Positions 62,072 through 64,000 of a DNA stretch of 64,000 bases are shown piece after piece; position 1 is the first letter of the stretch, and each line of letters opens with the position of its first letter. Location: NCBI GenBank assembly GCA_947497585.1, contig CANMHG010000004.1, positions 1 through 64,000 of the forward strand. The letters run 5' to 3'. The notes beneath the pieces were generated by a model, which did no database searches, was not told where the DNA came from, and worked only from the letters and a program-made list of their open reading frames with translations. The stretch comes from an uncultured Bacillaceae bacterium. Lineage in GTDB: Bacteria > Bacillota > Bacilli > Bacillales > Bacillaceae_L. The translations under genes and the position numbers were made by a program.

Positions 62072-62683
62072 ATGAAAAAACTAAAAAAACTAGTAATCGC
62101 TTCAACTCTTGGATTATCATTATTTGCTTTTTCTGCAGATAACACACCAACTGAAGCTGCAACTACAACTACAACTCATACAGTCAAAAGTGGAGATACA
62201 CTATGGAAAATCGGAGTAGCATATGGTGTACCAGTAACCCAATTAAAAGCAATCAATAAGCGTACAAACAACGTCATTTATCCAGGTCAAAAACTAGTAA
62301 TCCCTCAAACTATTACAGCATATGAAAAAGACTTATTAGCTAGATTAGTTCACGCTGAAGCAAAAGGTGAATCATACGCAGGTAAAGTAGCGGTTGCTAC
62401 TGTTGTATTTAACCGTGTGGCACATGCCGAATTTCCAAACACAATTCATGGGGTAATTACTGAGCGCACACCTAGTGGCAGCTTTGCATTTACTCCATAT
62501 GCTACAGGTTCTATTAAACAACCAGCTGATGCAGAAGCAAAACGTGCTGTTGAAGAAGCAATCGCATTTCGTGGACAAGGCGCAGGCTCAATTTATTTTT
62601 ACAATCCAGCAAAAATTACAAACAAGTGGATCTTATCAAGACAAACTACTGTTGTAATTGGAAACCACGTATTTGCAAAATAA
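62072..62683 (+). CDS. ykvT: SleB/CwlJ-type cell wall hydrolase with LysM (YkvT)
   Basis: A 203-aa secreted protein: signal peptide (about 1-30, ending near TEAA), one LysM domain (THTVKSGDTLWKIGVAYGVPVTQLKAINKRTNNVIYPGQKLVIP) and a Hydrolase_2 domain of the SleB/CwlJ fold (LLARLVHAEAKGESYAGKVAVATVVFNRV) with the probable catalytic Glu in HAEAKGE. It matches the organisation and size of B. subtilis YkvT, a putative spore or cell wall lytic enzyme. AGGAGG precedes the ATG. Confidence 0.92.
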   Translation: MKKLKKLVIASTLGLSLFAFSADNTPTEAATTTTTHTVKSGDTLWKIGVAYGVPVTQLKAINKRTNNVIYPGQKLVIPQTITAYEKDLLARLVHAEAKGESYAGKVAVATVVFNRVAHAEFPNTIHGVITERTPSGSFAFTPYATGSIKQPADAEAKRAVEEAIAFRGQGAGSIYFYNPAKITNKWILSRQTTVVIGNHVFAK

Positions 62684-62691
62684 ATTAGTGT

Positions 62692-62732
62692 AAAAGCATT
62701 CATCTCTATTTATAGAGTGGATGCTTTTTTAT
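62692..62732 (+). terminator. Terminator of ykvT
   Basis: The stem AAAAGCATTCATCTCTAT/ATAGAGTGGATGCTTTT with one mismatch, followed by T. Confidence 0.92.
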
Positions 62733-62820
62733 TTTACAAAATGTAAAGAGATTCATTCATGTAACAGTTATAGTGTAAATCACGTCTATTTAAGTAAATA
62801 GAAGGAAATGGGGAAAAATA

Positions 62821-63006
62821 ATGAAGTGGCTTGTACATGTAATATTCACTTTTTTTTATTTAGTGGTCACTTTCTTTGGAGTAGGACCAGTTTTACTTGC
62901 AGATGGAGTCATGAAAGAAAGAGTGATGATTAGTATTATTGTCGCTGGCTGTTATCTTGTACTTATATTCTTACATCGTATTATAATTAAAAGAATGAAA
63001 AAATAG
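62821..63006 (+). CDS. Small two-helix membrane protein, unknown
   Basis: A 61-aa protein of two hydrophobic helices (about 3-28 and 36-54) joined by ADGVMKERV, with basic end IIIKRMKK. GGGG lies nine bases before the ATG. It is followed directly by an AGCGTTGTCA/TGACAACGCT hairpin that overlaps its stop. Unknown function. Confidence 0.75.
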   Translation: MKWLVHVIFTFFYLVVTFFGVGPVLLADGVMKERVMISIIVAGCYLVLIFLHRIIIKRMKK

Positions 63007-63034
63007 CGTTGTCATCGTGACAACGCTTATTTTA
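63005..63034 (+). terminator. Hairpin after small membrane protein gene
   Basis: A perfect ten-base stem AGCGTTGTCA/TGACAACGCT with a three-base loop, then TATTTTA. It ends close to the ribosome site of the next gene and may be a partial terminator. Confidence 0.75.
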
Positions 63035-63048
63035 AAGGAGTGGATTAA

Positions 63049-63798
63049 ATGAAATTTGAAAATCAAGTTGTCGTCATTACAGGAGCAGGAAATGGAATTG
63101 GAAGAGGAATTGCTCTTGAATATGCAAACCAAGGTGCGAAAGTTATTGTAGCGGATATAGATGAGACAGGTGGGCACCAAGTCATTTCTGAAATTAAAAA
63201 GATGAATCGAGATGCTACCTACATAAAAACAGATGTTTCAAAACAAGATGAGATTGTTGAACTAATGACACAAACGATAAATACTTATGGAACAATCGAT
63301 ATTTTAATCAATAATACTGGAATTTCACGATGGAAGTCATTGTTTGAGCTTGATGTCGAGGAATGGGATACGATACTAAACACAAACCTTCGAAGTGTTT
63401 TCTTATGTTCAAGAGAAGCTGCAAAATATATGAAAAACAATGCTAGTGGTGGTTCGATTGTAAATATGGCATCTACACGTGCTTTTATGTCCGAAAAGAA
63501 TTCCGAAGCCTATGCTGCATCTAAGGGTGGAATTGTTGCGTTAACACATGCATTAGCCATTTCTCTGGGTGAATACAACATTACGGTTAACTCCATTAGC
63601 CCAGGTTGGATTGAGGTTGTGGATTATAAATCATTACGAGATGAAGATCATAAACAACATCCATCAAGAAGAGTGGGGCAACCAGATGATATTGCAAGAG
63701 CCTGCCTGTTTTTAACCAATCCAGAAAATAATTTTATTACTGGTGAAAATATGATTATTGACGGTGGTATGACAAGGAAAATGATTTATGAAGAGTAA
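63049..63798 (+). CDS. SDR-family oxidoreductase
   Basis: A 249-aa short-chain dehydrogenase. Cofactor motif TGAGNGIG (11-18), Asp37 region VADID, NNTG (88-91, in place of NNAG), Ser142, Tyr155 and Lys159 (YAASKGG). The acidic residue after beta strand 2 favours NAD. The C-terminus ENMIIDGGMTRK is classic. Substrate unknown. AAAGGAG precedes the ATG. Confidence 0.9.
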   Translation: MKFENQVVVITGAGNGIGRGIALEYANQGAKVIVADIDETGGHQVISEIKKMNRDATYIKTDVSKQDEIVELMTQTINTYGTIDILINNTGISRWKSLFELDVEEWDTILNTNLRSVFLCSREAAKYMKNNASGGSIVNMASTRAFMSEKNSEAYAASKGGIVALTHALAISLGEYNITVNSISPGWIEVVDYKSLRDEDHKQHPSRRVGQPDDIARACLFLTNPENNFITGENMIIDGGMTRKMIYEE

Positions 63799-63871
63799 TT
63801 ATAGAATTCTTCACTAATGTACTCGTCGTTCTAGCATATACTATAGAAGTACATTTTAATGGAGGAGAAAC

Positions 63872-64000
63872 ATGCAGAAAATTCTTCTATTCGGCGATCC
63901 GGGGATTGATGATTCATTAGCTATTATATACGGGTTATTGCATCCAAACATTGATATTGTAGGAATAGTTACTAGCTATGGAAACGTAGATCAAAAGCAA
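63872..64000 (+). CDS. Nucleoside hydrolase, 5' part only
   Basis: The N-terminal 43 codons of an inosine/uridine-preferring nucleoside hydrolase run off the window end. The start is MQKILLFGDPGIDDSLAI; DPGIDDSLA carries the calcium-binding aspartates of the family, and GIVTSYGNV follows. GGAGGAG precedes the ATG. The enzyme splits ribonucleosides into base and ribose. Confidence 0.88.
   Translation, partial: MQKILLFGDPGIDDSLAIIYGLLHPNIDIVGIVTSYGNVDQKQ

Overview
This window comes from an AT-rich, endospore-forming, motile member of the Bacillaceae (Firmicutes), outside the close B. subtilis group. The grounds are strong Shine-Dalgarno sites with many TTG starts, a Spo0E-like phosphatase, a tricistronic ger operon with a sigma-G-like promoter, MotA/MotB close to the B. 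subtilis proteins, ClpE behind CtsR boxes, and a cluster of B. subtilis ykv homologues (ykvI, queF, ykvS, ykvT). It looks like ordinary chromosome: no rRNA, tRNA, CRISPR array, insertion sequence or prophage was seen. The only recombinase is one short orphan tyrosine recombinase.

Layout. 1-3200: a 51-bp tandem array, fosB, a CBS-domain protein, a DMT transporter and a Spo0E-like gene. 3200-9500: a fixABCX electron-transfer flavoprotein operon preceded by an Fnr/Crp-type palindrome and a FadR-like palindrome, a hemerythrin gene behind a second Fnr-type site, and an Fsr-like exporter. 9700-18800: aldo/keto reductase, orphan sporulation-type kinase, inositol-phosphatase, the PhnDCEE transporter and a cytoplasmic 5'-nucleotidase. 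18800-30000: germination operon with a small fourth gene, motAB, M3 peptidase, HIT protein, DUF4097 and CPBP proteins. 29900-41900: a LiaSR-like two-component system, FAD dehydrogenase, second array, LysM-L,D-transpeptidase, TetR, three GNAT genes, hydrolase and transporters. 41900-49500: K+/H+ antiporter, orphan recombinase, clpE, YkvI and small proteins. 49500-56100: a molybdenum/formate region (moaA, fdhD, OFA transporter, DUF2294, FdhF/YdeP oxidoreductase). 56300-64000: rarD, preQ1 riboswitch-queF, ykvS, patatin, a repeat-rich coat-like protein, third array, ykvT, an SDR and the start of a nucleoside hydrolase.

How it fits together. The fixABCX and hemerythrin genes, with their Fnr-type sites, and the molybdopterin oxidoreductase with its cofactor and sulfurtransferase genes suggest adjustment to low oxygen. 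FosB, an Fsr-like exporter and PhnDCEE all handle phosphonate-like compounds within 16 kb.

The most interesting unexplained signals are two. (1) A small RNA-like element (AGC hairpin with a GA..CCT loop, inside an outer stem that overlaps an intrinsic terminator) occurs once before the OFA transporter and once between DUF2294 and the FdhF gene; it looks like an undescribed attenuator or riboswitch of the formate/molybdenum region. (2) Three separate intergenic arrays differ in sequence but share a 51-52 bp period, five DNA turns, and a TAAA-N4-TTTA palindrome in every unit.
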